Positions 46,301 through 57,660 of a DNA stretch of 64,000 nt are shown in pieces. This DNA is from Penicillium oxalicum (taxonomy: Eukaryota > Ascomycota > Eurotiomycetes > Eurotiales > Aspergillaceae), in the NCBI RefSeq assembly GCF_001723175.1, contig NC_064651.1:3348001-3412000 (forward strand). Reading direction: 5' to 3'. The stretch's first letter is position 1; every line of letters begins with the position of its first letter. Made by a program: the position numbers and the translations under genes. Below the pieces are notes generated by a model. That model searched no databases, was not told the origin of the DNA, and saw nothing but the letters and a program-made list of their open reading frames with translations.

Positions 46301-47472
46301 CGCTGGGTGATCTTACTGTATCCGACGATCATCCTTACAGTTTCAGATGGGTAAAAAAAAAGAGTAACCTAGTGAAAAGAAGGAGATGTTTGGAGTCTGT
46401 TTTGATCATTTGCCATCATCGCATCTCTCTATTAAATCTCAAGTATCGTGAGAGTAGAGACGAATCAGCTCTGCCGCTAGGTAGAGTGATAGATGGGTGC
46501 ACGTTTGGTCCTAGAGCCCATTTGAATGTCCGTAATTCCGTCGGCATGCAAGTACGTTGTCTTTCCCGAAAAAGGTAATCGGAAAACAAATCTGAACCGA
46601 CCACGATACAACATGGACTCGTTCATATGATGATGATAATTCTTCCTGTTCTGTCATAATCCCCGAGGAGGCCCAAACTCAATGCACTTGCTCTAGGTCC
46701 CACGTACGGATGCGTCTTCTTAGCGAGGAGTGGATTTGCTCTCAAGGGGTTTCGTTTCGCCTATGACCTCGAGAGTGATTTGGCCAAAGCCAACAAAACA
46801 CTCTATCCTCTCGGGACCTCGGGGGCTCCGGGGCTACCACAAAAGCCACATACTACCAAGGGGAGGGGGGGGATGGAGTAGGTGTGTACTAGTCTGACCG
46901 CGATGACTAGTGCTGGGTCAGTTTCATCCTCTGGACCTCTAACACGATCAATATGACGGCAAATTGAGGTCAAGCAGACCCGGATAGACGGCACCACATG
47001 ATATCATATTGAACAAATAAAGTAATGGCGCAGTCGGAACGGGCTCTGTGCACCCGTGGCTGGTGATGGGAATCATTTACATATCCATTGCTCTGCGTAC
47101 AGACCGTACCACTCCTTCCATGCACCAAATCAGTCCGAGTAGTACTACCGTAATGCACACTCCTCCTCCTCGCCACGACCGTAGCGGCATGCAACGATTC
47201 GTGAAACTCTGTATCAAATATTGGCGGCCCCCGACGTATAGCCAGTCAGACCCGCGTTCTGGCTTGCCACCGAGAGCTGTGTGGATGTTCGCTCTCCGAG
47301 CTAGTAAGTAGTGCACCCAAGGTTTCCCCCCCCCCTCTGTTCTTTTCTTTTCTCTTGCGTATTTGTACCAATAGAAAGACTATCTAGGTCCGTACTCCTG
47401 TTGTACACATTATTACCCTACCGAACGGGAAAAACAAAAATAGAAAAGTTTGGTCGAGGTTTCTTTTCATTC

Positions 47473-47480
47473 CCTCTCTG

Positions 47481-47537
<57 letters not shown>
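47473..47537. repeat. CT-rich microsatellite
   Basis: Almost pure CT dinucleotide repeats over about 65 bp with one interruption (CTTCT near 47502), read on the + strand. Confidence 0.9.
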
Positions 47538-47539
<2 letters not shown>

Positions 47540-48175
47540 GCACAACCGTATCACATAAAAAGAAAACATAAACCACCGCCACACCGGGCTCCATAAAACC
47601 ATTTGAAAAAATCTGTTACTGGACCTGGTTCCTCCTCGTCTGAAAACCCAAGATACAGTCCCCCAAAAAGTTTAGCATCACCACGCTTAACCGCCCTCTA
47701 TACCGCTTACCAAGATCATACACCCTTCCATGTCTAGCCAGTCTCAACATTAATATAAACATCAAATCTATCAAAAAATTAGATCGACTTTAGCAGGACC
47801 TATCAAAGCTCATCGAAATTCTACCATCGAGATTGGCACTCATATATTCGTCGATAAAATTGAACACATCGTTGCCATTGGAAATTGAAAATCCGGCAGA
47901 ATCCCAGTGGCGCCCCGGGGAGGGGGGGGGGAACTAGAGATGTATGAATAATCACCAAAGGTGCACGGGTCAAAAGTATCCACGGAGCCCCAAAACGTCC
48001 AGAGTTCAGAGTCAAAGTTGAGGGGAAAACTAAACCGTTCCAGCCACATGACCGTGCGGGGGGAGTCCAGATCATCCGCTGACTTTCTCATTCGCGGGTT
48101 CCGCTGATTGGAGGCTCGGGGACTCAAAGCCTCCGAGAGGGTTCACATATCGACAGATTTCAATTTGTCCCAGCG

Positions 48176-48300
48176 GGAGAAAGAAGCAAAGATCAAGACA
48201 GAAAAGGAAAAACAAATAACCAAAGAAAAAAAAGGAAAAAGAGAGAAAGAGAAAAAGAGAGAAAGAGAAAAAGAAAAAGACAAGGGGGAGAAGGGGGTTG
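48176..48300. repeat. Polypurine tract
   Basis: About 125 bp on the + strand composed almost only of A and G (repeating GAAAGAGAAAAAG-type units, ending in G-rich sequence), with a few C or T interruptions near its start. Confidence 0.85.
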
Positions 48301-50835
48301 TTGATCGGAGCTGGTCCGAGTGGATTCGAACGGATCGTATGAAGATGTAGGATTCACACTAAGATGAGGCCCATGCTCCTCAACTGCTCCCTGTAGTTGG
48401 ACCGACCGGTGTCGAGTACCTCAACCTACCGATAGAGAGAGATCCCGGATCCATCAAAGGACGACCGGTGGTAGAAACCTACCAAACTACCTCAGTATGG
48501 TGGATAGTAAGGACAGTACTGGTGATCTTTGTCAGCGGCTTCGCACCGCCTTCCTGTCCTCGTGTCGGACGTGGCGAATGCGGCCCGGGGAGGAGGGGCA
48601 TACTGCTCTTGGTGGTGCACAAGGGGGGAGGGTCCCGTGTTTCAACAGATTGGTTATGCAAGCAAATGAGATTCTCACTTTCAACACATCAGACTCGGTA
48701 ACCGGGGGGGTGGCGGGAGTACATTGAGGAATGGATGAGGCGACTTTCTTTGGTACTCCTCAACATTATGAAATACTAGACACCTTCGGTTCAAGTTCCC
48801 AGCCACTTTCATGGAAGATCTCAAAGCCGATTATGAGATGATGAGTATGATTATCGTTATCATGAACTAGATGCAGAGGGTGCCCACCAAGCCAATTGAT
48901 GCTTCAGGCCAAGGTTGCCCTCGTGCTCGTTTTCTTAACACCTTCGCTCCTCAAGGCAATAATCAACCCATATGTACCGGTGCATTCATAGGTCTAGAGA
49001 CATACATTCACGGATAGAGATCGTTTCCCTATGCCGGAGCAGGACTGCCAGGCACTACTATGTAGGTGGAAGGGTCAAAGTGGAGAACTTCCTCCATGCA
49101 TAAGAGTGGAGAAAGCTCAGGAGCTCCAGATTACCGACAGCAAGGTCTCTCCGGTGACTGAACAACGGGCGACTGATTAACCCACGTAGCTATGGTGGAA
49201 GTGTGCGGATCGGACTTTCTGTCCATCGTTCATTTCTCAGCTCTAGCTTTTAGCTCGGATACTTTGGTGTACATGAGATGGATGAAACAGCAAGGGTACA
49301 ATACTACGACTACTACTACCACCTTGGCCGACTGTAGGGCATCCTATTCACCACCTCCCTTTACAAAACAGTACATTGTCCCACAGAAAGTTCCACCAGT
49401 CCCATCAATGATACCAGCGATCCTTTGAAAGAGAGGGGGGAAAAGAGAGAGAGAGAGAAAAAAAAAACGAATCAATTCCATTGGCTCTCTCCAATCCGCC
49501 AGTTCTTTCCAGCAAATCACAAGTGCACTCGGTCCCGTTTGATCCCTACCACCCCGTTCGTCGCAGGGGAGGGTTGTATCATACTCCACCCTTCTCCATG
49601 AGTGGCCAAGTCATTCATTTGCGAAACGCACTCGACAAGGTTTGATTTCTCTTCTCGAGAAGTCATATCTGCAGCCGAGGTAGGGACATACGTACGCAAT
49701 CCTCGTCACTCGTTGATCAACATCCGCTTCTGTAGTGTCGGGCGGCGAGGGGGCAACCCTCCCAAAACAAAAAAAAGGGTCCCCGGCTTGGGTGAGGAGG
49801 TCCAGGCGGGTTCATTTGATCGTCCTGTGGAAAGGAAAGGAGGGGTGATAATACTCGCCAGTAATTGATCGACATTTGACGACACGTCTATCTTGGGGGG
49901 AGAGGTCTGAAGGTGCGTTTATTCGGGGGAAAAGACGGGATGATCCATGGAATGAACATATTGCTCGAAAAGGCAACGTCGGCGCACTCGCAGTGCATGA
50001 GCCCAACCGCGCAAGGCAGATGGTATAGAGTCATGACTATTGCATGACGTGCGTCGCTTGTCCTCGCGCGGCTGTCAAGGAGATTGGAATCTATGGACTT
50101 GATGGGGGACAACAGATTCCAGGTGGCGAGTTTGGTGAACGTTTCAAGCGACCTACGGGTTCGAGGGGGGCCCAGTGGAGCGTATATGATTCAAGACGAA
50201 GGCAGAAAAGATTGCTCCGTCTCTGGGGTAGGTTTGAAAATTAGATATGTATGTATAGAGCCGCCGGTCTAGCCATCCTTCCCGCCCTGGATATGATGGT
50301 AAAGTGACAATGCGAATGCGAAGGGCCAGCAAGTATGTAAACGCCCCCCCAGAACAAGACCAAAGCAAAGTGACCGGATCACGTAGGGAGTGCGCCATCC
50401 TTCCGTGAATGTGATGACCGCGGTGCTTGAAGGCAAAAAAGGGGGTGAAAAAAGAGGGCACTCTCGCGGGAGGACGTGAGCAGCACACGCGCCACGCGAT
50501 AGAGCCCCAAAAGGTACATGAAGGGACCGCAGGCAGGGTACATCAACCATCCAGGCCGAATCCGATCGACGCCTTCCAGTCAGGTGTAAAGGAAAGAAGA
50601 ATATAAACAGGGTACAATGAAGACCCGCGGCGAGTAAGCCAGTGTAAAAGCGTACGAGGCAGCGGAGAAAAAACTGCGGCTCTGCCTCTTTGATGTACTG
50701 ACACCAAAGATAGATATGCTGCACTCGCGAGAACGGCGCGAGCGAGTGGACAGAGTGGGAGAGAACAGGGGCCCCCCGAGAGGAGATGATCATGGTGAGC
50801 GTGGTGGTCTTCCAGCTATCAGGGCGTGTGCAGTT

Positions 50836-53586
50836 TTAGTGTTGAACGATGAGCGAGAACCCATCGATCCAGGATGCGCTCGAGCCTGCGATACCTGCGA
50901 TCTTATATCCCAAGGGTGGGATCAAGGTGTGACTGCGTGCGAATCGAAACCATATCAGCGTGAGGAGTTCCAGTCAAAACTTCAAAAGATGAATGCGAGA
51001 ACGGGAGGGCAAGACTCACCCGGATCCGCCACGGGCATTGCCATAGATCCCCGATTTTCGTCCTAGACTGGTGAGAATTTCAATACCATCTATCCAGAGA
51101 CCAGCTCTGACGTAGAAACCCAGCAAAATCTCCCCGCGCCGAACATCTGAGGGGACAAGAAAAAAAACAAAGGGTCAGTATGGGACCAGAGGTTGTGTTG
51201 GTGTCAATCAAACGGCGATGTGCAGGGAGGCTCTTACCGAGAACAAACTCATCTCCTCCCGGTTTTCCACCGCGGGTGCCGAAGAGCTGGCTGGTCATGT
51301 CTTCGTAGCAAAATTCCAGTCCATCCAACGCGGATCCATGGTAGATCTTGATCGAAGTCAACAGCTTCGTCTTGATAAATGCATACTCCAGTAGCAATTG
51401 TTCAGGCTTGCTGCCCTCCATGGCGGAATGCCCCAGCTGGCCACTTTTGTACCCTGTCTGGCCCTTGGGCAGCTTGACCACGGAGTTTTTGGACTTCAGC
51501 GCCGCAACATCGTCCACGGTATAGCTGCCCAGGTTCCCCGAAACAGCGACCATGCGAATCTTCTTCTTCTTCTTCTTCTCCTTTTCGGTCCCAAAGAGTT
51601 GAACCCGAAGCTCCGTCTCGGTGAGAGTGACTTGCTTCGGCAGTCCATTCCCGCCGGACTCGCTGTTCACGTATTCGATAAAGTGGTGACAGAGCTCCTC
51701 CCCTTCCGCATACAATTCCACAAACGCGATTCCGGACGAGGAAGTGAACAGGATCTTTCCGTTCTCCACCGGCCATACCTGAACACTGCCGTCATTGCTC
51801 AGGGAAACGTCACTGGGGAGACGGAAACAGGGGTGGAAGCGGAACCGAAGCGCATCCAGACGATGCCAGCCACATTCGTCGTTGGCGAGACAGACCTTGA
51901 GCCCCTGTGTCTTGGTGCGCGTGCAAAAGGGCTCCTTGACCAAGAATGAGCGACTCAATTGAACGTAATCGCGCAGCATAACCCCCGACTCCTGATGGGG
52001 GCAGCCAAACAGATGACCAACCTCGTGCAAGTGCGCTCCGATCCCGAGATTGGCGGACTCCCAATTCGAGCCTGCATCCCCGCAGTCATTGGCAACGTGG
52101 TTGGTGTCCGTGCGGGTGCAATCGGAAAAGGCATCGACGACCTCTTCGAGGCAGCTGGGATAGCTCTGCAGACAATGGGATCCAAAGATGGCCAATTTGA
52201 TGTCGTCACCGTCGGATCCGAGCGCTGCATGACCGGTGATGGTCTTGGACTCAAAGTCCCAATGGGAATCCAGCAACAGAACGGACACGTACTGTTTCTG
52301 TCCGGGTCGGGGATTGAAATGCTTGCGGACCGCCTCCTTGGCGATGTTGAATAGCTCATCCTTCTTCTGGGCACCCTCATACTGCTGGGCAATGTTGAGG
52401 TCGCGCAGTTCGGCGACGGTCTTGTCGCATCGAATCACGTGGATCCTGGCCTCGTTGCGCATCTGCTGACTGGCCGTGTCCCGACGACTGAGCGTGCCCG
52501 CCTGCCACTCCTCTTCGAAGCGGAAGCAGCGCCGACCGAGGTTATTGCGGAACATCTGCTCCCCCGTAAACGCCTGCCACAGGTACGCGGCGGTGCGATA
52601 CTTGCGAAGTGCCGTTTCCAACCCATTGCCCTCGCGTTCTGCGCGCTCGGGCACGGCGTCGTAGGTGCCGTCCGAGTCTTTGCCCAGGAGGATCGCCAGC
52701 TGCAGCGGCGGCGCATTCACCAGGGGAAGGTAGTTGATGCAAATCCAGGTCGAGTGAATCACGGGCGTCGTGCTACCGGAGGACAACTTTGGGGAGACAA
52801 AATCGAAGCGGAGGCGATTCGGACCGGGAACCAGGTGAACCAGAGACTTGAAATGCGATGCCGTGACGGGCCAGCCGATCGACGGGAAATTATCTTGATG
52901 GTGGTATACGGTCACGGTGCCGTCCATGGCATTCTGTCGTGGATCTCCGATCTGGCCATAGATCAATAGAACCTTTTGGTGGACCTGTAGAGGATGGCAG
53001 AAAAGAGACACCACCCAGAGTCAGCTTCCGATTGTACACTGCGAATGACGTCGTTTCCTGAGGGACTGATTTTTCGGGACAGGAGGACTACCGACCCACG
53101 AATTTTCCGCGATTGAGATGATTCTCGGTGCATACGGTGAGCATGGCGTGGACGACCGGTATGCGCCATTGATTGACGACGCTGAGCTGCCCTGTACGTG
53201 GTGGGGGAAAGTCCCGTCATCAGCTTCCTGCAGTTCACAAGATCCGTCTGCTCGTCGGCGCGCAGGGGACATTCAATGCGTACCACGACACTGTTCCGTT
53301 GCGAGTGAGTACCGAGAAGGCCCGGCCGTGGATGAGGGAGCGGCAGTGGCGTGCTGCTCACTGTACTGCGGTCATCCTGGGACTCGACCAGCGAGGGCAG
53401 ATTCGGGGATGAGAGGGTCGGTCTAATCGATGCGGGGGGAGTGATGGATGCGTGCGACACGGAATCACCGGTGGACGAGGAGTTGGCGGACACGACCTCG
53501 ACCTGCGGCGTGGGCGCTTTGGCGTCGAGGGGAGCACTATGGAAGCTTGCCTTGGAGCGGCGGCGTAGCTGCTTCAAAAACGACAT
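50836..53586 (-). CDS. Metzincin-type zinc peptidase with jacalin-like C-terminus (YIL108W family)
   Basis: Five exons (53586-53313, 53247-53096, 52984-51238, 51146-51020, 50932-50836) give 798 residues. The N-terminus (MSFLKQLRRRSKASF, then a Ser/Pro-rich region ending PYAPRIISIAENSWV) is the hallmark of the fungal putative metallopeptidase family that includes yeast YIL108W. The central domain carries the extended zinc site HEVGHLFGCPH (462-472) followed by the Met-turn-like ESGVMLRDY. The C-terminal exons (AGLWIDGIEILTSLGRKSGI and IAGSSASWIDGFSLIVQH) form a jacalin-like lectin domain. The substrate is unknown and no signal peptide is seen, so it is probably cytoplasmic. A Lys run (EKEKKKKKKIR) comes from a TTC microsatellite at about 51558-51580. 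Intron donors GTCGGT and GTACTC are weak but required by frame. Confidence 0.88.
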
Positions 53587-55719
53587 GGTGGAAACGAGAT
53601 TGACTGGCCGCCGGACGGGTTCTAGTCCAACGATGCTGATCAAGGCCAGCAACTTCTTCCCACCAGGAGAGACAAATGGTTCGGAAACACCCCTTGTAAT
53701 TTGGAAGCAGCGTCTGACAATGAAGATCTCAGATCAATTGAGTGCAAATGGCAAGAGTGAGAACAGGGAGAAAAAAAAAAGGTCCGTCTGTGGAGGCTGT
53801 CAGGAACAGGAGACTGCGACCGTTTGCGGCAGGATGACGAGGCAGCTGAAGGTGTGTTTTTTTTTCTCTTTTATTCTCTTTTTTTTTCCTCCCTCCCCTT
53901 TTGGCCCCGCAATACGCCGAAGATGGGTAATTTAAGACGAGGAAAATTAATGAGAGAAGAGGACCTGATCGGATCAAAATGTAGAAGAGGAGTATGGGAA
54001 AGAGAGAGAAAGAGAGAGCCAAATGAACGAAGGGTCGTCCAAATAGGAGAAACTCTGATGGTAATCGTATCGAGTCGAGGATGATACGTAATGAAGTATG
54101 GAGAGAAAGAGAGAATGCGAGAGAGAGGAAGAACGAGAGAGGATCACAGAATCCTACCGAGCTTCACAGGCACCAAAGAGGGGAAGCAACAAGTATCAGG
54201 GCAACAAAATCACCTTTCACCAAAAGCCAGAAGGCGATCTGATCTGTGAAGGACTGAGAGGAGCAAAAGTGGACGCTTCGATGGGTATGCACGAAGTGCA
54301 CGTTGACTGCTGCTGGTGCCTGTGCGAGCGTTTGGCCCGGTTTTTTTTTTACACCACCACTTTTAACCCGCTTCACCGGGGCCAACTTTCCAAAACGACA
54401 AGCAATCGAAGGTGGTTGAGCATCGCCAGTCGACACTTGAGAGATTCTTTTTGTTTACCGAGGGACTCGTGGCTGGAGGAAGAAAGAGAGGTAATTATGC
54501 AGTGCTTGAGGTGTTGACGCAATGCCAATCATCGGTGCTGTCTGCCTAGCAAGGAAGTCGGTTCAAAGTTGGAACTGCCTCGCTGGTAACTTGGCAAGTT
54601 GGCAGTGCCGGGTCCGACGAGAACAATCACTGCACTACTGTTACGAGAGAGTAGCACCTCAAGTTTCCTTAAGAGGTCAGTACTGGAGACATACTCCAGT
54701 AATCTTCTCCTGTAGGGCTACGAATCATGAAGAAATACCTACGAGTTGGTTTCCTACCACCTATGCCCCTCCCGTCCAGTCTTTCAATGTATGCCCCTAC
54801 ACGCTTACCCTCTGGAGGAGATCAATTGAGACAATGTCCAACATGAAGGTACTTGAATCGGTTATCCTCGAACGTGGATCAATGCACTTCAACTGAGCTA
54901 CATTGACCGTAGCATTACAGTTTCTATCTTCTTTTGACCCTGAGTTTAGCCTTTTTTTTTAAACTTACATCTGAGCCCACGGGCCCTTTCTGACTGTGGC
55001 AATTGGAAAGCTCGAGCTTGTACTCTTGTCGTTCCCAGTTGGAAAAGGGAAAGACAAGAAAACAAAAAGAAGGCAAAGGAAAGATTAGGATCAGTGGGAT
55101 TGAGAGCAATTTGAGAAATCTGATTCGAGAGAGGTTGTCACCTTGCAACTCCATCATCTGCTGGACATGCACTTAGTGTCCCTCGAATCAACGAGCCTGC
55201 AAACAATGTTGCATGTGCTGAGTTGAATGACTACCTCGTATGCACCTCAGTGTGCGTTATCGTGCATTGTCTGCCAGTGTCGACTCGTCTGGTGTAGCTT
55301 CCGAACCTGCGGAGTGGTCGAGGACTGGACTCGAGGGACATGGACAATCGTCAGGTTTCAGTCTTCACCGGGTGGGGCGCGAATGATGATCGACTACGGT
55401 CCAAAACGTTCGTAGGCTTCTCTCGCAGACTCGACGGGCTAGCGTCAACGCTAAATCGGCACTAGTTCCACCGTCGACCAAGGTCAAGTTGGAAAATGGC
55501 AGACGGCCCGTGGGTCAGGCCAAAAAAAAGAAAAGACGAAAACCAGAATGGCTCGAAAGCTTGGAGCTTGGCAAGTCTTCCACACAGCGACTGTGTATTC
55601 TTCATATCCTCAGGGACGATACCGTTGTCGCAAGGACTGAACAGTACCACTGTCTCTTCGTGCCATGTCTCGTGGTGCGCTGGCTCTGCGGGTGTTTCAA
55701 CGGCCTGCACACTCCCCAG

Positions 55720-55737
55720 CCCCCCCCCCCCCCCCCC
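55720..55737. repeat. Poly-C run (18 C)
   Basis: Uninterrupted run of 18 C read directly on the + strand in the intergenic region. Confidence 0.9.
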
Positions 55738-57239
55738 ATGCGATTGGCGTTGGCACAAGTTGGTTGTATGGTACGCCTCGACTGAAAGTCATCTGAATTC
55801 TCATCTCACTGAATCGGGCGACCGGCCCTCTACCGCGAGGAAGAGAAGATCCGGCCACGCGCTGATCAATGGTGATGATACGAATCACCATTCCGATCCT
55901 ACCTGCAAGCTCCGGAGTAATGTCCGGTGGACGTCGCCAAGTCACTACAGCCGAGACTTTGTACTTTCAGATCCCCTGGCCAGTTCTTCGGCATCTCAAT
56001 CGGCATGGCGTGGGTGCCATGGCCGCAGCAGTGGTACTACGGTTGCGCTATCGCGTCGGGTGGATTCATCGAATCCGGTCGATAGGTTGTCATGGGTCGT
56101 GGCCGCCACTCATGCAGGCACGCACATACACGCCTTGAAGGGGGCTCAGGATTTGGACCGAGCGTTTGGACGAGCATCCATTCCTGAATTCGCCAGGCGA
56201 CATTGTCAGACGGGTCTTGTCAAGCATTCCCCGATTTGAGCTGAAACAGCAACCCACTCAATCACTTCGAGTGACGCGTCAGTTAACAGTTCCCTTCACA
56301 TAGAGAAAAAGAGAGGGAGAGAGAGGTGTTTCTCTACGAAAAGAATCGGCATCGGACTATACTCGTCCCCCTGGACCACCCTGGAAGCTCATCTAGCCAT
56401 GACATCGTCCACGTCCACGGGCGCCGCATCCTCCTTGGCGTCCCAATCCCGACCGACTTTACGGGACCCAGTGGAGCCTCCCGGGTTGGCATGCAGGTTG
56501 TCTCTAGTGCGGCCGTGCAGTACATTGTCACGAATGAATTCAAGGGGGCCAGGTTTCTTCCACGAGCAGCGTGGACTCCAAAGCTTGGCATGAAAACGAA
56601 CCGGCTCGGGACTCTGGCTAGTCGTGCCTCTGCCCGGACATGGACAACCCGACAAACTCCCACCCTCGATCCGGCCGTAAGCTGGACAAGAGTATACCCG
56701 ACGTCCGCCGGTAGGGCTTCTGCAGCACTCCGCATATGGCTGTGAGTGTGTGGTAAGGTACTGTATGACTATGTAGCCGTACACAGCTCTCGAACTGATG
56801 GTTGGCTGCCGAAACTGCCGTTGAGCACGAGGGCCCAACCGGTCGCTGGAGCAGAGATCTTTGGTCGCTATCCACATCTGCTTGGGTCTATTCCCATGCA
56901 GGTGCCAGCTAGGTGCTCAATGGATCGACATGTCCATGTATGTGTCTAACGCTCGATCGTGCAAGAGCAAATGGAAGTGTACCTTGTCCAGTACTATTCG
57001 GCCCTCAGCACCACTTTGTAGAGTCTGTACCCACTACCAAAGTCTTCCCACTCTTCCATTGTAGGAATCACAGTGTCCTCCGTGGCTGTTCTACTTTACT
57101 CTTCTCGTGGACCAGAGTCCACCTCCCACGGTCCGGTGTGGCTGCCTCGATGCCTCCGTTCGGCGGATGTCTTGCTGGTCGGCGGTTCGTACTGAAGTTC
57201 ATTCCACTTAACGCCCTTCCGACGAGAACGCGGGCGCGT

Positions 57240-57273
57240 ACGCGTTGCTCGTGCCGCCTTGCGCGAGACGCGT
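57240..57273. promoter_or_regulatory. Pair of MCB boxes (ACGCGT) upstream of the Whi5/Nrm1-like gene
   Basis: Two perfect ACGCGT hexamers, at 57240-57245 and 57268-57273, lie about 390-420 bp upstream of the ATG at 57661. ACGCGT is the known binding site of MBF-type G1/S transcription factors in ascomycetes. Function here is inferred from position and spacing. Confidence 0.5.
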
Positions 57274-57660
57274 TTCATCCGCTCCCAAGGACGTCGAACA
57301 CTTTCCATTCTCCTCTGAGATCCTCGCCTTTTCTCTTTCTCGCTCTCTCCGCTCGAACTGTACCGTCGTGGCTCCACTACCCTTCACAACCCAGCATTTG
57401 ATCCTCTTTCCCCCCGCAGATTCTGGCACATCGTTGCATTTCCTCACCACCGGCGACGGTCCCATTCTCGTCTGTCAATTTCCGGCCCTAAGTGGGCTTA
57501 GCGGGCCCAGAGGCTCCGAATCGGGTCTCCCCTCCCTGGACTCCGCCCTTGCAGCGACGACTGCCAGGCCAACCCTCGCGGTGGTTTCTTGGCTACCCGC
57601 AAAAGACCTTTTCTTACGCCCTGTCCTTTCATCTTCCCACCTCTCCTCTCTGCCCACATC

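Larger units (their letters stand above)
38451..50835. other. Gene-poor tract B (12.4 kb)
   Basis: No recognisable gene, tRNA or mobile element was found. Minus-strand frames up to 211 codons (44650-45285) lack protein-like composition. Eleven TACWGTA copies lie between 39.6 and 46.3 kb. Other visible structure is a C14 run (43302-43315), a CT-rich microsatellite (about 47473-47537), a purine tract (about 48176-48300) and small A/GA-rich patches. Bases 50200-50835 are probably 3' UTR of the peptidase gene. Two weakly protein-like frames are listed separately. Confidence 0.5.
53587..57660. promoter_or_regulatory. 4.1 kb divergent intergenic region, peptidase / Whi5-like gene
   Basis: No credible gene was found. 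A 247-codon + frame at 55496-56239 contains a poly-Pro stretch produced by a C18 run (55720-55737) and otherwise looks like chance. The left end has a long T/C-rich patch (about 53848-53900) followed by GA-rich sequence (about 54000-54145). The right end, about 57040-57660, is pyrimidine-rich in the sense of the Whi5-like gene and holds two ACGCGT boxes. One TACWGTA occurs at 56759. Confidence 0.5.

Noticed and set aside
26139..50835. Transposon or RIP-mutated repeat as explanation of the gene deserts
   Set aside because: No reverse transcriptase, integrase or transposase motif, no long terminal or inverted repeats noticed by eye, and no strong AT bias. A self-alignment would be needed to exclude degraded copies.
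55496..56239. 247-codon plus-strand open frame between peptidase and Whi5-like gene
   Set aside because: Its Pro run comes from the C18 homopolymer and the rest is Ser/Arg/His-rich without domain pattern.
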